Assembly: GCF_013141725.1 (NCBI RefSeq)
Contig: NZ_WHNZ01000042.1
Coordinates: 186,001 to 250,000, forward strand
Direction of reading: 5' to 3'
DNA: 64,000 nucleotides
Origin: Paenibacillus planticolens
GTDB lineage: Bacteria; Bacillota; Bacilli; Paenibacillales; NBRC-103111
Below are positions 50,606-59,378 of this stretch, one piece after another. The first letter of the stretch is position 1. Each line of letters begins with the position of its first letter. A program made the position numbers and the translations under genes. The notes under the pieces were generated by a model, which was not told where the DNA came from, did not search any database, and saw only the letters and a list, made by a program, of their open reading frames with translations.

Positions 50606-52150
50606 ATGCTTAATAACCATTTCCCCCGGGCAATCCTTCCTCAATTTCCAGAATCCTTATGGACGGCGACTTCGAACACCCCGAGCTTTCCTAAGTTGAC
50701 AAATGATATCAAAGTAGATGTAGCTATCGTCGGAGCTGGAATTTCTGGCATCACAACCGCTTACCTTCTATCCAAGCAAGGACTCAAAGTCGCATTAATT
50801 GAAGCGGGACGAATGCTTACAGGTACAACAGGTCATACAACGGCTAAAATTACAGCGCAGCATGATCTGATCTATGACGAATTCATCTCTCATTTTGGTG
50901 AAGAACAAACAAAGCTCTACTACGAAGCCAACGCAGAGGCATTGCAGTTCATGAAACAAACCATACACGAACATCAGATATCGTGCGATTTTACGGAGGA
51001 AGATGCTTATGTGTACACTAATTTGGACGAATTCATTGGGAAAATAGCCGCCGAATCAGCAGCATATGAGAGATTGGGAATACCTGGTGCTTACATCGAG
51101 CAAACACCGTTACCTTTTGAAACGAAAGCCGCCGTTGTCATGAAAAATCAGGCCCAGTTTAACCCGATCCCCTATTTATTGCATCTAGTCCATCATGCGG
51201 TAGAGCAGGGATGTCAAATATATGAACAAACGACAGCCGTAAGCATTGAAAAAGGAAACCCTGCAACTGTGATTACGAGTGAAGGACATCGCATCACCTG
51301 TCGTTATGCAGTATCGTGCTCGCATTTTCCATTCTATGACGGAGGCGGGTTTTACTTTGCCAAAATGCATGCAAATAGAGCTTATATTCTTGCCGTAAAA
51401 ACCGCCAAAGAATTTCCAGGTGGCATGTTTATATGCGCCGAGGAGCCCAAAAGATCACTTCGATCCACGATGCTTCATGGGGAAAAAGTGGTTTTAATCG
51501 TCGGCGAAAGCCACAAGACCGGACAGGGTATATGTACGCTCCAGCATTATGAAGCTTTGCAAAGCTTTGGTGAAGAACATTTTGGCATAAAAGAAATCTA
51601 TTACCGATGGTCGGCTCAAGACTTGGTTACTTTGGACAAACTTCCGTATATTGGACAGACCGCTTCCCTCGATCCCAACATTCTGGTTGCCACCGGCTAT
51701 AAAAAATGGGGCATGACAACAGGAACAGCAGCGGCGTTATTATTCGAAAAGCTGATCACAGAGAAAAAGAGCCCCTATCAAGAACTTTTCAAACCCGCAA
51801 GATTTCATGCCGATCCGAGTCTAAGAACTTTCTTTGTGCAAAATGCGGATGTGGCTCAGCACTTCGTTTCTGGAAAGCTGGAAATGATTTTCAAGAAACC
51901 TGAGGAACTGGAGCATGACGAAGGAGCCGTGGTGAAAGCTAATGGAAAAAGAGCCGGCGCCTATCGGGATGAGCAGGGTCAATTACATCTCGTAGATACG
52001 ACGTGCACGCATATGGGATGTGAAGTAGAGTGGAACCAAGGCGAACGAAGCTGGGACTGCCCCTGCCATGGTTCGAGATTTTCTTACAAAGGAGAAGTGT
52101 TGGAAGGACCCGCCAAAAAGCCATTAGTAACAGTAGAATTATCTAAATGA
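50606..52150 (+). CDS. FAD-dependent oxidoreductase with C-terminal Rieske domain
   Basis: A 514-residue two-domain enzyme. The N-terminal DAO-type FAD domain has VDVAIVGAGISGITTAYLLS at about 36-55 and GTTGHTTAKITAQHD. The C-terminal Rieske domain (about 425-512) has CTHMGC and CPCHGSRFS as 2Fe-2S ligands, then YKGEVLEGPAKKPL. It begins with no signal peptide. AAAGGA stands eight bases upstream. The fusion is known in Bacillota; electron donor and substrate are unclear. Confidence 0.93.
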   Translation: MLNNHFPRAILPQFPESLWTATSNTPSFPKLTNDIKVDVAIVGAGISGITTAYLLSKQGLKVALIEAGRMLTGTTGHTTAKITAQHDLIYDEFISHFGEEQTKLYYEANAEALQFMKQTIHEHQISCDFTEEDAYVYTNLDEFIGKIAAESAAYERLGIPGAYIEQTPLPFETKAAVVMKNQAQFNPIPYLLHLVHHAVEQGCQIYEQTTAVSIEKGNPATVITSEGHRITCRYAVSCSHFPFYDGGGFYFAKMHANRAYILAVKTAKEFPGGMFICAEEPKRSLRSTMLHGEKVVLIVGESHKTGQGICTLQHYEALQSFGEEHFGIKEIYYRWSAQDLVTLDKLPYIGQTASLDPNILVATGYKKWGMTTGTAAALLFEKLITEKKSPYQELFKPARFHADPSLRTFFVQNADVAQHFVSGKLEMIFKKPEELEHDEGAVVKANGKRAGAYRDEQGQLHLVDTTCTHMGCEVEWNQGERSWDCPCHGSRFSYKGEVLEGPAKKPLVTVELSK

Positions 52151-52174
52151 TAAGCTTCATGCTTATACCGAAGA

Positions 52175-52202
52175 GCAGCTTTTCTCAAAAGGCTGTTTTT
52201 TT
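52175..52202 (+). terminator. Intrinsic terminator after oxidoreductase gene
   Basis: CAGCTTTT and AAAAGGCTG pair with one bulged G around CTC, then seven Ts. Confidence 0.75.
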
Positions 52203-52344
52203 GTTCTATGGAGTTTACGACTTTTCCCCTGTATTTTCGTCCTTCGCTCCCGTTTTCGTGTCTGCCAAATTCCAGTAAGCTAAAACATGTAAACACTTTT
52301 ATTACAGAGAGAGCTTAGGTAGAGAGCGGATAGGAGGAGAATGG

Positions 52345-53295
52345 ATGGAACCGATAGCTGCCAAGATAACCACCGCCAAACAAACGTCGCTTTCGAGGCA
52401 GATAAGGAGGATATGGACATACAAATTGCTTTACGTATTGCTGCTGCCCGCATTGGTATGGGTTTTCATTTTTGATTACCTGCCGTTATACGGAATCAGC
52501 ATTGCTTTCATGGACTATAACGCGATACAGGGGTTCTCGGGAAGTCATTGGGTTGGATTTAAATATTTTCAAATGCTGTTTGAATCGGATATGTTCGTGA
52601 ATGCGTTCAAGAACACACTGCTCATCAGCTTGTACAAAATGATCAGCGGTTTTCTTTGCCCCATCTTGTTAGCGCTTGCACTGAATGAAATTCGTGTCGT
52701 ATGGTTTAAAAAGACGCTTCAAACGGCCGTCTACTTGCCGAGATTTGTATCATGGGTCGTTTACGGTGGGATCATCACGCTGCTTCTTTCGCCCGAAACC
52801 GGGGTCATTAACAAGATCATCGAGTTTTTCGGCGGCAATCCGGCTTATCTGCTTGTTGAGCCTGCTTATTTCCGGACTATTCTGGTCGTTACGGATGCGA
52901 TGAAGGAGATGGGCTGGGCGGCCATTATCTATATGGCAGCCATCGCCGGGCTTAACCCCGAGGTCTACGAAGCAGCCACGATGGATGGTGCGACAAGGTT
53001 TCAGCGAATTATCCATGTAACGCTACCCGGTATTACCGGAACTATTATCGTTATCTTCATCCTAAGGGTCGGATATATCATGAGCGCAGGACTGGATCAG
53101 GTCATCAACTTGTACAATCCGATGGTTTTTGAAGTTGGAGATATTCTGGATACGTACATCTACCGTGTCGGCATTGAGCAATTTAATTTGAGCCTTGCTG
53201 CCGCAGCGGACGTGATCAAGGGTGTTATTGGACTAGTGATGATGCTGGCAGCCAATCAAATTGCCAAGCGGATCAATGATTCCGGTATTTTCTGA
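52345..53295 (+). CDS. ABC transporter permease, LplB-like
   Basis: A 316-residue CUT1 permease of the LplB subgroup. The N-terminus is basic (about 1-25), then six membrane segments. The EAA loop reads YEAATMDGATRFQRIIHVT. GGAGGAGA stands eight bases before ATG 52345. It begins the third importer operon: permease, permease, binding protein, kinase, regulator. The substrate is unknown; relatives import aldouronate- or rhamnogalacturonan-type oligosaccharides. Confidence 0.94.
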   Translation: MEPIAAKITTAKQTSLSRQIRRIWTYKLLYVLLLPALVWVFIFDYLPLYGISIAFMDYNAIQGFSGSHWVGFKYFQMLFESDMFVNAFKNTLLISLYKMISGFLCPILLALALNEIRVVWFKKTLQTAVYLPRFVSWVVYGGIITLLLSPETGVINKIIEFFGGNPAYLLVEPAYFRTILVVTDAMKEMGWAAIIYMAAIAGLNPEVYEAATMDGATRFQRIIHVTLPGITGTIIVIFILRVGYIMSAGLDQVINLYNPMVFEVGDILDTYIYRVGIEQFNLSLAAAADVIKGVIGLVMMLAANQIAKRINDSGIF

Positions 53296-53313
53296 CGAAG
53301 GAGAAGAGATGCG

Positions 53314-54189
53314 ATGAAGCTAACGAGAGGCGAGAGAGCCTTCGTCACCACGAATTATTTGGTTCTAACGATGATGACGATCATTATTGTGATTCCTTTC
53401 TGGTACGTGATTTCCGTTTCTGTGACACCGTATCATATTTTCAGTGAGCAGAACGGATTGATTTTATTTCCCAGCTCGTTTAGTTTTGAGTATTATGCGT
53501 ATTTGTTAAAAGAGGGCTCGCTGATCTTCAAGGCCTATGGCAATACGATCCGCAATACAGCGGGCGGCGTTCTGCTCGCCTTGTTTCTAACAACAACAGC
53601 GGCCTACGCACTTGCAGAGAAAAAACTGCCTGGCAGACGATTCTTCATGCTCATCTTCGTCTTCACTATGCTCTTCAAAGGCGGCATGATACCTACCTAT
53701 ATCACCATCAAACAATTAGGTTTGTTAAACACCAACTATGTGCTTATACTGGTCATGGCTTACAGCGCTTTCAACATGATTATTATGAAATCGTTTTTCG
53801 AAACCATTCCCGAGAGCCTGCGAGAATCGGCTTCCATGGACGGCGCCTCCGAGTTCAGAATCCTATGGCAGATCGTGCTGCCGCTATCCAAACCGGTAAT
53901 CGCAACGATCGGACTGCTATACTTGGTTGTCTACTGGAATGATTTCTTCAATGCCATGCTCTATGTGACGGATTGGCACAAAGTGCCCGTACAGCTCATC
54001 CTCCGTACGATTATTGCCAGTTCCAGTCTTCCGCCGGAGCTGCTTGAAGCGGCTGGCTCTACGCCTCCGCCGACAATCGGCATTCAAATGGCTGCGATTG
54101 TGATCGTGGCGCTGCCAATGCTCATCATTTATCCGTTTATTCAAAAGCACTTCGAGCAGGGGATGTTAATCGGCTCTGTCAAAGGCTAA
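53314..54189 (+). CDS. Carbohydrate ABC transporter permease, YtcP-like
   Basis: A 291-residue partner permease of the YtcP subgroup. The EAA loop is RESASMDGASEFRILWQIV. AAGGAG stands ten bases upstream of ATG 53314, and the previous gene ends 18 bases before. Together with the LplB-like permease it forms the channel. It is followed by the binding-protein gene. Confidence 0.94.
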   Translation: MKLTRGERAFVTTNYLVLTMMTIIIVIPFWYVISVSVTPYHIFSEQNGLILFPSSFSFEYYAYLLKEGSLIFKAYGNTIRNTAGGVLLALFLTTTAAYALAEKKLPGRRFFMLIFVFTMLFKGGMIPTYITIKQLGLLNTNYVLILVMAYSAFNMIIMKSFFETIPESLRESASMDGASEFRILWQIVLPLSKPVIATIGLLYLVVYWNDFFNAMLYVTDWHKVPVQLILRTIIASSSLPPELLEAAGSTPPPTIGIQMAAIVIVALPMLIIYPFIQKHFEQGMLIGSVKG

Positions 54190-54258
54190 ATGATTTATTC
54201 GTTCTTGTCATTCCCATTGGCGTGAAAATAAAATATAATTCAAGGAGGTCAATATTTG

Positions 54259-55896
54259 ATGTCAAATCATGGTAGAGTTTGGTCATACAGTGTGCTTTCC
54301 ACCCTCTTGGCAGGAACCGTAACCCTCGCAGGGTGCAGCAAGGCTGGTGACACGGCACCTGCTGCATCAGCGCCATCCGCAAGTACAGTAGTTTCGGCAG
54401 CACCCAAGGTTGAAGAACCATACGAACTTAAATGGTTGAAAGCCCAGGATATATCCAAGCCCTACGATCCAACTAAGGATGCCGTCAAACAAGCTGTTGA
54501 GAAAAAACTGAACATCAAAATCACGGCGGAGATGGTGGACGTTCAGCAATATAAAACAAAGCTTAATCTCAAAATGTCCAGCGGTGATATTCCCGATGTC
54601 GTCCGCATCGATTTCGCCGACGATTTCCAAAAATATGCGCAGCAAGGCGCTTTCGTGGATCTCACGAATCTGATTAATGAGAAAGATACGCCGAATATCC
54701 TCAAGGAAGTGCCGAAGGAAGTATTCGAGCAGGCGAAAGTAAACGGTAAAATTTACGGAATTCCTTATCAAGGAGGACCTGGCGCCGGCTATCGCTGGAA
54801 TGTCGTGATGCGTAAGGACTACGTGGAAGGAATGGGCGCTCAAATTCCAAAAACGCTGGATGAGTACTATAATTTGCTGAAAAAAGTAAAAGCAGAGAAA
54901 CCGGACGTCATCCCGCTCGGCGGCTATACGGCACAGATTGGCCAGCAGAAATATGCGAACAATTCATTCGATCATATTTTTGGCGCATTTGGCGTAACAC
55001 CGGGCTATTTCACGGAAAAAGACGGCAAGTTCAGCAATTATGATATCGATCCGAAAATGAAAGAGGCCCTGCAGTATTTGCAAAAAATGTATGCAGAAGG
55101 ACTTATCGATAAAGAATTTGCTACGATCAAGGAGGAGCAGCTGCGCGCGAAGCTATACAGCGGCAAACTGTTCTCATGGATGGGCTGGTGGTCCACACCG
55201 AATGACTATGACACGCAAGTGGAAACCAACGAGCTTAAGAAAAGCGGCAAATTAGCTTCCGACGGTAAGCTGCCGGATCAGTCCAACGTACCGTTCAAAT
55301 ATTTGTCTTTGAACAGCTCGCTGGTCGGACCCGATGGCAAAGCGGTAGCTCCTGCAGGCGCTCCATTCGGCCAAATGCACGCGATCAGCGCGAAGACCAA
55401 AGATCCGAAAAAAGTGCTGGCGATCATTGAGAACTCATTGTCACTGGAGAATCAAATGCTGACCGTATGGGGCATTGAAGGGGAAGACTACAAGATCGAC
55501 AATGACAAGATGAAGGTAGTTACCGATCTGATTGATCCTAAAACGCAGCAAGATAAAAATGGGAACTTCCGCGGTATTCAAAGCTACCTGTTCGCTCCTG
55601 GCTTGAAAGGCTGGCCACGATATTTGGAATCGCTGCCGCTTCGTCATTCGCAGGCGTTGGATGTAGCCATTAACAATCCGTTCCAGATTACAGACGCTTC
55701 CAATTATTTGGACTCTCCGACGAAAATCGCCAAGCTGGTGGAACTGAACACGCTGCGCGATTCCGTCTTCACACAAATTATTATGGGCGCGGATATCAAG
55801 AAATTCGATGAGTTCGCAGACAAATGGAAATCCCAGGGCGGCACGCAGATTCTTACCGAGCTGGAAGCCTCCTTCAAGAAGAAATCAGGCAAATAA
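54259..55896 (+). CDS. Extracellular oligosaccharide-binding lipoprotein, LplA-like
   Basis: A 545-residue binding protein, longer than the other two in the window, as is usual for the LplA subgroup. Signal ends in VTLAGC. The mature part has SSGDIPDVVRIDFADDF, GKIYGIPYQGGPGAGYRWN and SWMGWWSTPNDYD. ATG 54259 follows AAGGAGG; TTG 54256 is an alternative. It delivers substrate to the LplB/YtcP-like channel and lies upstream of the signalling pair that probably controls it. Confidence 0.94.
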   Translation: MSNHGRVWSYSVLSTLLAGTVTLAGCSKAGDTAPAASAPSASTVVSAAPKVEEPYELKWLKAQDISKPYDPTKDAVKQAVEKKLNIKITAEMVDVQQYKTKLNLKMSSGDIPDVVRIDFADDFQKYAQQGAFVDLTNLINEKDTPNILKEVPKEVFEQAKVNGKIYGIPYQGGPGAGYRWNVVMRKDYVEGMGAQIPKTLDEYYNLLKKVKAEKPDVIPLGGYTAQIGQQKYANNSFDHIFGAFGVTPGYFTEKDGKFSNYDIDPKMKEALQYLQKMYAEGLIDKEFATIKEEQLRAKLYSGKLFSWMGWWSTPNDYDTQVETNELKKSGKLASDGKLPDQSNVPFKYLSLNSSLVGPDGKAVAPAGAPFGQMHAISAKTKDPKKVLAIIENSLSLENQMLTVWGIEGEDYKIDNDKMKVVTDLIDPKTQQDKNGNFRGIQSYLFAPGLKGWPRYLESLPLRHSQALDVAINNPFQITDASNYLDSPTKIAKLVELNTLRDSVFTQIIMGADIKKFDEFADKWKSQGGTQILTELEASFKKKSGK

Positions 55897-55903
55897 GTTT
55901 TGG

Positions 55904-55943
55904 AGAGCCCCTCGATCGGCACGAGCTGATGAGGGGGCTTTTG
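55904..55943 (+). terminator. Weak terminator between binding-protein and kinase genes
   Basis: AGCCCCTC and GAGGGGGCT pair across a 17-base loop and are followed by TTTTGCC. It may allow readthrough to the kinase gene. Confidence 0.65.
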
Positions 55944-55973
55944 CCATCATACGAGGGAAAGAGGGTGACCTTC

Positions 55974-57833
55974 ATGGTGAGTCGCTTCCGCAAACGCAGC
56001 GGTCATGCCAGGTTATTATCACGGCTCAGTTTACCGATTTTCGTATTGATCGTAACCTTTATCGCCCTGTTTGCCACAGCAGCCAGCTACATCCTCATCC
56101 GGGTGCAGAACGACCATACCCTGAAGATGGCCGAGCAATCAACGAAATTTGTTTACCGCAATATCGAATATCAAATTAACACGATGAACAATGTAGCTGC
56201 TTTTCTGATGAGCAATCAATCGATTGAAAATTTACTCATGAGCACGTATGAAAAACCCTTCGAAGCGGTTAGCGATCTCTATACGCTGGAAGCGAATTTG
56301 CAAAATCTTTCTTTATTGTCCCTTCTGAACGATTTCGGCTCCGGCAATAACGTGCAGCAATCGTATGTCGTTTCTGTTGCGCTTGAACCGGGGAGCGGAC
56401 TTTATGCCATGGCGACGGAACATTTTTCCCCGATAACGGGGATTTATAAGAATAATGATTTACAGCATCAAAAATGGTTTCAAAGTCTGAGTCGCGGAGA
56501 TAGACAGATCGTATGGTGGACCCAGAAGTCGGATGCCGATACGGCCATGATCTATTCGGCACGCAAAAAAACGAGCCTCAAAGATGGCCGCAACGTGGGT
56601 ACGGTCATCGTTGGCGCAGATACGGGCAGCATCAGGGGGATCTTCGACAACGCGAAGCTTGATGAAGGCTTTCACCTGCTGCTGGATGAATCGGACCGGG
56701 TTATTTATAGTGAGCGCTATGATTTTCTCGAAGACGTTAGTGAGCTTTCGTATGTCCGCGCACTCGCCGATGCCCAGGGTACAATCATAACGAAGCTCGA
56801 CGGGGAGAATCACCGGGTCATGTTCGAAACTTTGGATAACGGGTGGAAGCTGCTTTCCGTCGTTCCGGAGAGCCATTTCAGTAGATATACTTTGGCAATA
56901 TCGCTTATCGGTGCTGCCACAGCAGCGGCTGCGCTGCTCATTGCCGGTTTCTGGCTCCGGCAAATCGTTGTCCGGGTGACGGTGCCGATCACCAGGCTGG
57001 TTACCGCGATCCAACGACCGGAAGTGGTGGAATTTAAAGAACCGCTTCCTTATCAGAACACAGGCATTTATGAAGTGGATGAGTTGAATCAGAAGTTCGC
57101 AGCGATGCTCGTAACGATTCATGGTCTCATTGAGAAATCGTTTACCGAAGAGGTTGAACGCCGCCAGCTTCAACTGGAGCTGCTGCATGCGCAGATTAAT
57201 CCCCATTTTTTATATAATACGCTGGACCTGATTAATTGCCGGGCAATTATGTCCGGGGATCAGGAGACGAGCCAGATCGTTCGCTCTTTGGCTAACGTAT
57301 TTCGCTACGGACTGAATCGCGGAGAAACCTGGATTACGTTAGATGAGGAGATCAAACAAGTTGAAGCGTATCTTCATATTCAACAAATGATGATGGACGA
57401 TTTGCACGTCGAAGTGGACTTGCCGAGCGATCTCTTGCATGTGACCGTTGTTCACTTGATTTTGCAACCGCTTGCGGAAAATGCCGTCATCCACGGGTTC
57501 GCCGATCGCAAAAAAGACTGCCGGATTGCGATTTCAGCCCGATTGGAGCGGGAAGGGCTCGTGCTGAGCGTGGAAGATAACGGCCGGGGCTGCGATGCTG
57601 AGCAAATGAACCGTCAGCTTCGGCAGCAGTCGGCCAGAGATATGGGCGAATTGAACGAGGCAGGAAGCGGCTATGGCACCTTGAACGTTCACCGAAGAAT
57701 TCAACTGCATGGCGGAGAAAATTATGGCTTGAGGTATATAGACGTAGGCGAAGGTGCGGGGACCCGAGTCGAAATTGTATTGCCTTACTATGGGAAGCAG
57801 CCGGGAAAAAGAAAGGATGTTGCGCATGTTTAA
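55974..57833 (+). CDS. YesM-like sensor histidine kinase
   Basis: A 619-residue kinase. It has membrane segments at about 20-45 and 305-330 with an extracellular sensor domain between, then a HAMP region. The His_kinase box is LLHAQINPHFLYNTLDLIN, and the ATPase N-box and G-box are LILQPLAENAVIHGF and EAGSGYGTLNVHRR. ATG 55974 has GAGGGTGA upstream; the longer frame from 55824 overlaps the previous gene. It overlaps the regulator gene by 8 bases and likely senses the importer's substrate. Confidence 0.94.
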   Translation: MVSRFRKRSGHARLLSRLSLPIFVLIVTFIALFATAASYILIRVQNDHTLKMAEQSTKFVYRNIEYQINTMNNVAAFLMSNQSIENLLMSTYEKPFEAVSDLYTLEANLQNLSLLSLLNDFGSGNNVQQSYVVSVALEPGSGLYAMATEHFSPITGIYKNNDLQHQKWFQSLSRGDRQIVWWTQKSDADTAMIYSARKKTSLKDGRNVGTVIVGADTGSIRGIFDNAKLDEGFHLLLDESDRVIYSERYDFLEDVSELSYVRALADAQGTIITKLDGENHRVMFETLDNGWKLLSVVPESHFSRYTLAISLIGAATAAAALLIAGFWLRQIVVRVTVPITRLVTAIQRPEVVEFKEPLPYQNTGIYEVDELNQKFAAMLVTIHGLIEKSFTEEVERRQLQLELLHAQINPHFLYNTLDLINCRAIMSGDQETSQIVRSLANVFRYGLNRGETWITLDEEIKQVEAYLHIQQMMMDDLHVEVDLPSDLLHVTVVHLILQPLAENAVIHGFADRKKDCRIAISARLEREGLVLSVEDNGRGCDAEQMNRQLRQQSARDMGELNEAGSGYGTLNVHRRIQLHGGENYGLRYIDVGEGAGTRVEIVLPYYGKQPGKRKDVAHV

Positions 57834-58632
57834 GCTGCTGATTGCCGAGGATGTGAAGATTGTTCGTGAAACGTTGAAGCACGCGATTAACTGGCAGGCT
57901 CTAGATATAATGCTGCTCGGTGCCGTAGAGAATGGCGAGGAAGTGCTGGCGTGGCTTGAACGCGAGGAACCGGACCTGCTTTTAACCGATATCGGGATGC
58001 CGAAGATGAACGGACTGGAGTTAATTGAGGCGGTTAGAATACGCAATTCCGATATTCGCTGCATCATCTTATCCGGACTGAATGAGTTCGATCATGCGCG
58101 TCAAGCGATTAAGCTGCAAGTGCTGGATTATGTGCTGAAGCCGATCGATCCGCGCGAAATTGAAAGAGTGATGTCGCAAGCAGTTGAGCTGCTGCGTAAG
58201 GAAAGGGAAGAACGTCAGACATTAAAGCTGGCGGAGCAAACGGCCAAAGATCAACTTCCGAATCTGTCGGAAGCGCTGCCCCGGGGGGAATGGACCGGCA
58301 GCTTGAAGAAGAAGAAGTTGGTTGAGCAAGCCATCCAATTTGTGAAGGAATCCTACATGCGCAAGGAACTGGCGCTGTCTGATGTGGCCGCATCCGTCGG
58401 TCTGAGCGATAAATATTTGAATATGCTATTTAAAGAAGTTACGGGAATGACCATTAATCATTCGATTATTCGTCTTCGGATGCAGGAAGCAGCCCGGCTG
58501 TTGAAGGATCCCGCCGTCAAAATCTATGAAATCTGCGACTGGATCGGGTACACCGATCAGGATCATTTCAGGGAAAGCTTCAAGAAACAATACGGCCTGA
58601 CGCCGACCGAGTACCGCAATAAGTTTTTGTAG
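57826..58632 (+). CDS. YesN-like response regulator with AraC DNA-binding domain
   Basis: A 268-residue regulator with an N-terminal receiver (FKLLIAEDVKIVRETL, phospho-Asp in LLLTDIGMPKMNGLE) and a C-terminal AraC domain (SVGLSDKYLNMLFKEVTG and YTDQDHFRESFKKQYGLTP). It is shorter than many YesN proteins, with a reduced middle linker. ATG 57826 has AAAGGA upstream and overlaps the kinase stop by 8 bases; ATG 57817 is an alternative. It should activate the importer operon. Confidence 0.94.
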   Translation: MFKLLIAEDVKIVRETLKHAINWQALDIMLLGAVENGEEVLAWLEREEPDLLLTDIGMPKMNGLELIEAVRIRNSDIRCIILSGLNEFDHARQAIKLQVLDYVLKPIDPREIERVMSQAVELLRKEREERQTLKLAEQTAKDQLPNLSEALPRGEWTGSLKKKKLVEQAIQFVKESYMRKELALSDVAASVGLSDKYLNMLFKEVTGMTINHSIIRLRMQEAARLLKDPAVKIYEICDWIGYTDQDHFRESFKKQYGLTPTEYRNKFL

Positions 58633-58661
58633 CACAAAAAGTTGAGCTGGCAGGTGTTAAT

Positions 58662-58929
58662 TTGATAAAAACCGTTAGATCAAAGATTTATGAGATGGAT
58701 ATCGTACGAGCATTCGCTATTCTTGCGGTCGTACTTATTCATTCGACTTCAGATGCAACGCTTGAAACGACGGATGGAAGCTTATCTCAAATTATCTTTT
58801 ATGCGGTCAATATTTTGCTTTATCATTGTTTTTGCCGGAGCATGGTTTCTTATTTATGTGTATCATAAAGTGCTAAAGTGGGCGATCCAGATTAACCGGA
58901 AAAGCAGCGCTCAAAGTTTGCCATCGTAA
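58662..58929 (+). pseudogene. Remnant of an acyltransferase-3 family gene with large internal deletion
   Basis: The first frame (TTG 58662 onward) gives KIYEMDIVRAFAILAVVLIH followed by SLSQIIFYAVN, the N-terminus of an OafA/YrhL-type membrane acyltransferase. About 45 codons in, the frame shifts and the +1 frame gives IIVFAGAWFLIYVYHKVLKW followed by a basic tail, which looks like the C-terminus of the same family. The roughly 300 residues normally between are missing. The joint is near 58805-58825. It is best explained as a decayed gene. Confidence 0.65.
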
Positions 58930-59019
58930 TAGGCTCATGTCATAGGACATTTGCGGGCGATTATCATATATTGTTATTGCCTAGCAGGAAGTACAACTTA
59001 GAAAAAGGAGTGCATCGTT

Positions 59020-59229
59020 TTGACGGAAAGCGTTGATTCACGCAATATGCATATGTATCACGATCCTGAGACATTGTCTGGTTATCACTTTGTGAAAGCG
59101 GAACATTTTGAACGGATGAAGATGGCGAATGCGAACAATCCTGCATTGTATTATCAGTATGCCGAGCAGGAATATTGTCATAAAGCTCTTGCACATCGCT
59201 ATAAAGGGATGGCTGGGTGGATGCACTAA
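59020..59229 (+). CDS. Small protein of unknown function, rich in His, Met and Tyr
   Basis: A 69-residue predicted soluble protein with HMYHDPETLSGYHF and ALYYQYAEQEYCHKALAHRY. It has one cysteine and no membrane segment. TTG 59020 has AAGGAG eight bases upstream, and a terminator follows, supporting a real gene. I recognise no family. The composition could suit metal binding, but that is only a possibility. Confidence 0.65.
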   Translation: MTESVDSRNMHMYHDPETLSGYHFVKAEHFERMKMANANNPALYYQYAEQEYCHKALAHRYKGMAGWMH

Positions 59230-59246
59230 TTCAATTGATACAAATC

Positions 59247-59273
59247 AACCCGACGCTATCCAGTCGGGTTTTT
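59247..59273 (+). terminator. Intrinsic terminator after small ORF
   Basis: AACCCGAC and GTCGGGTT form a perfect 8-bp stem around an 8-base loop, then TTT. Confidence 0.8.
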
Positions 59274-59378
59274 ACTATTCATCAAAATAAATAATACGGA
59301 CAAAATGTTCTGTATATACATAGGCTAAAGAAGTATAGAGACGTTGCGAGATCATTTGGATATAAGGAGGGGGGGAAG

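Noticed and set aside
56460..57206. A 248-residue minus-strand frame opposite the YesM-like kinase
   Set aside because: The plus strand encodes a complete kinase with all motifs; the antisense frame has no recognisable domain.
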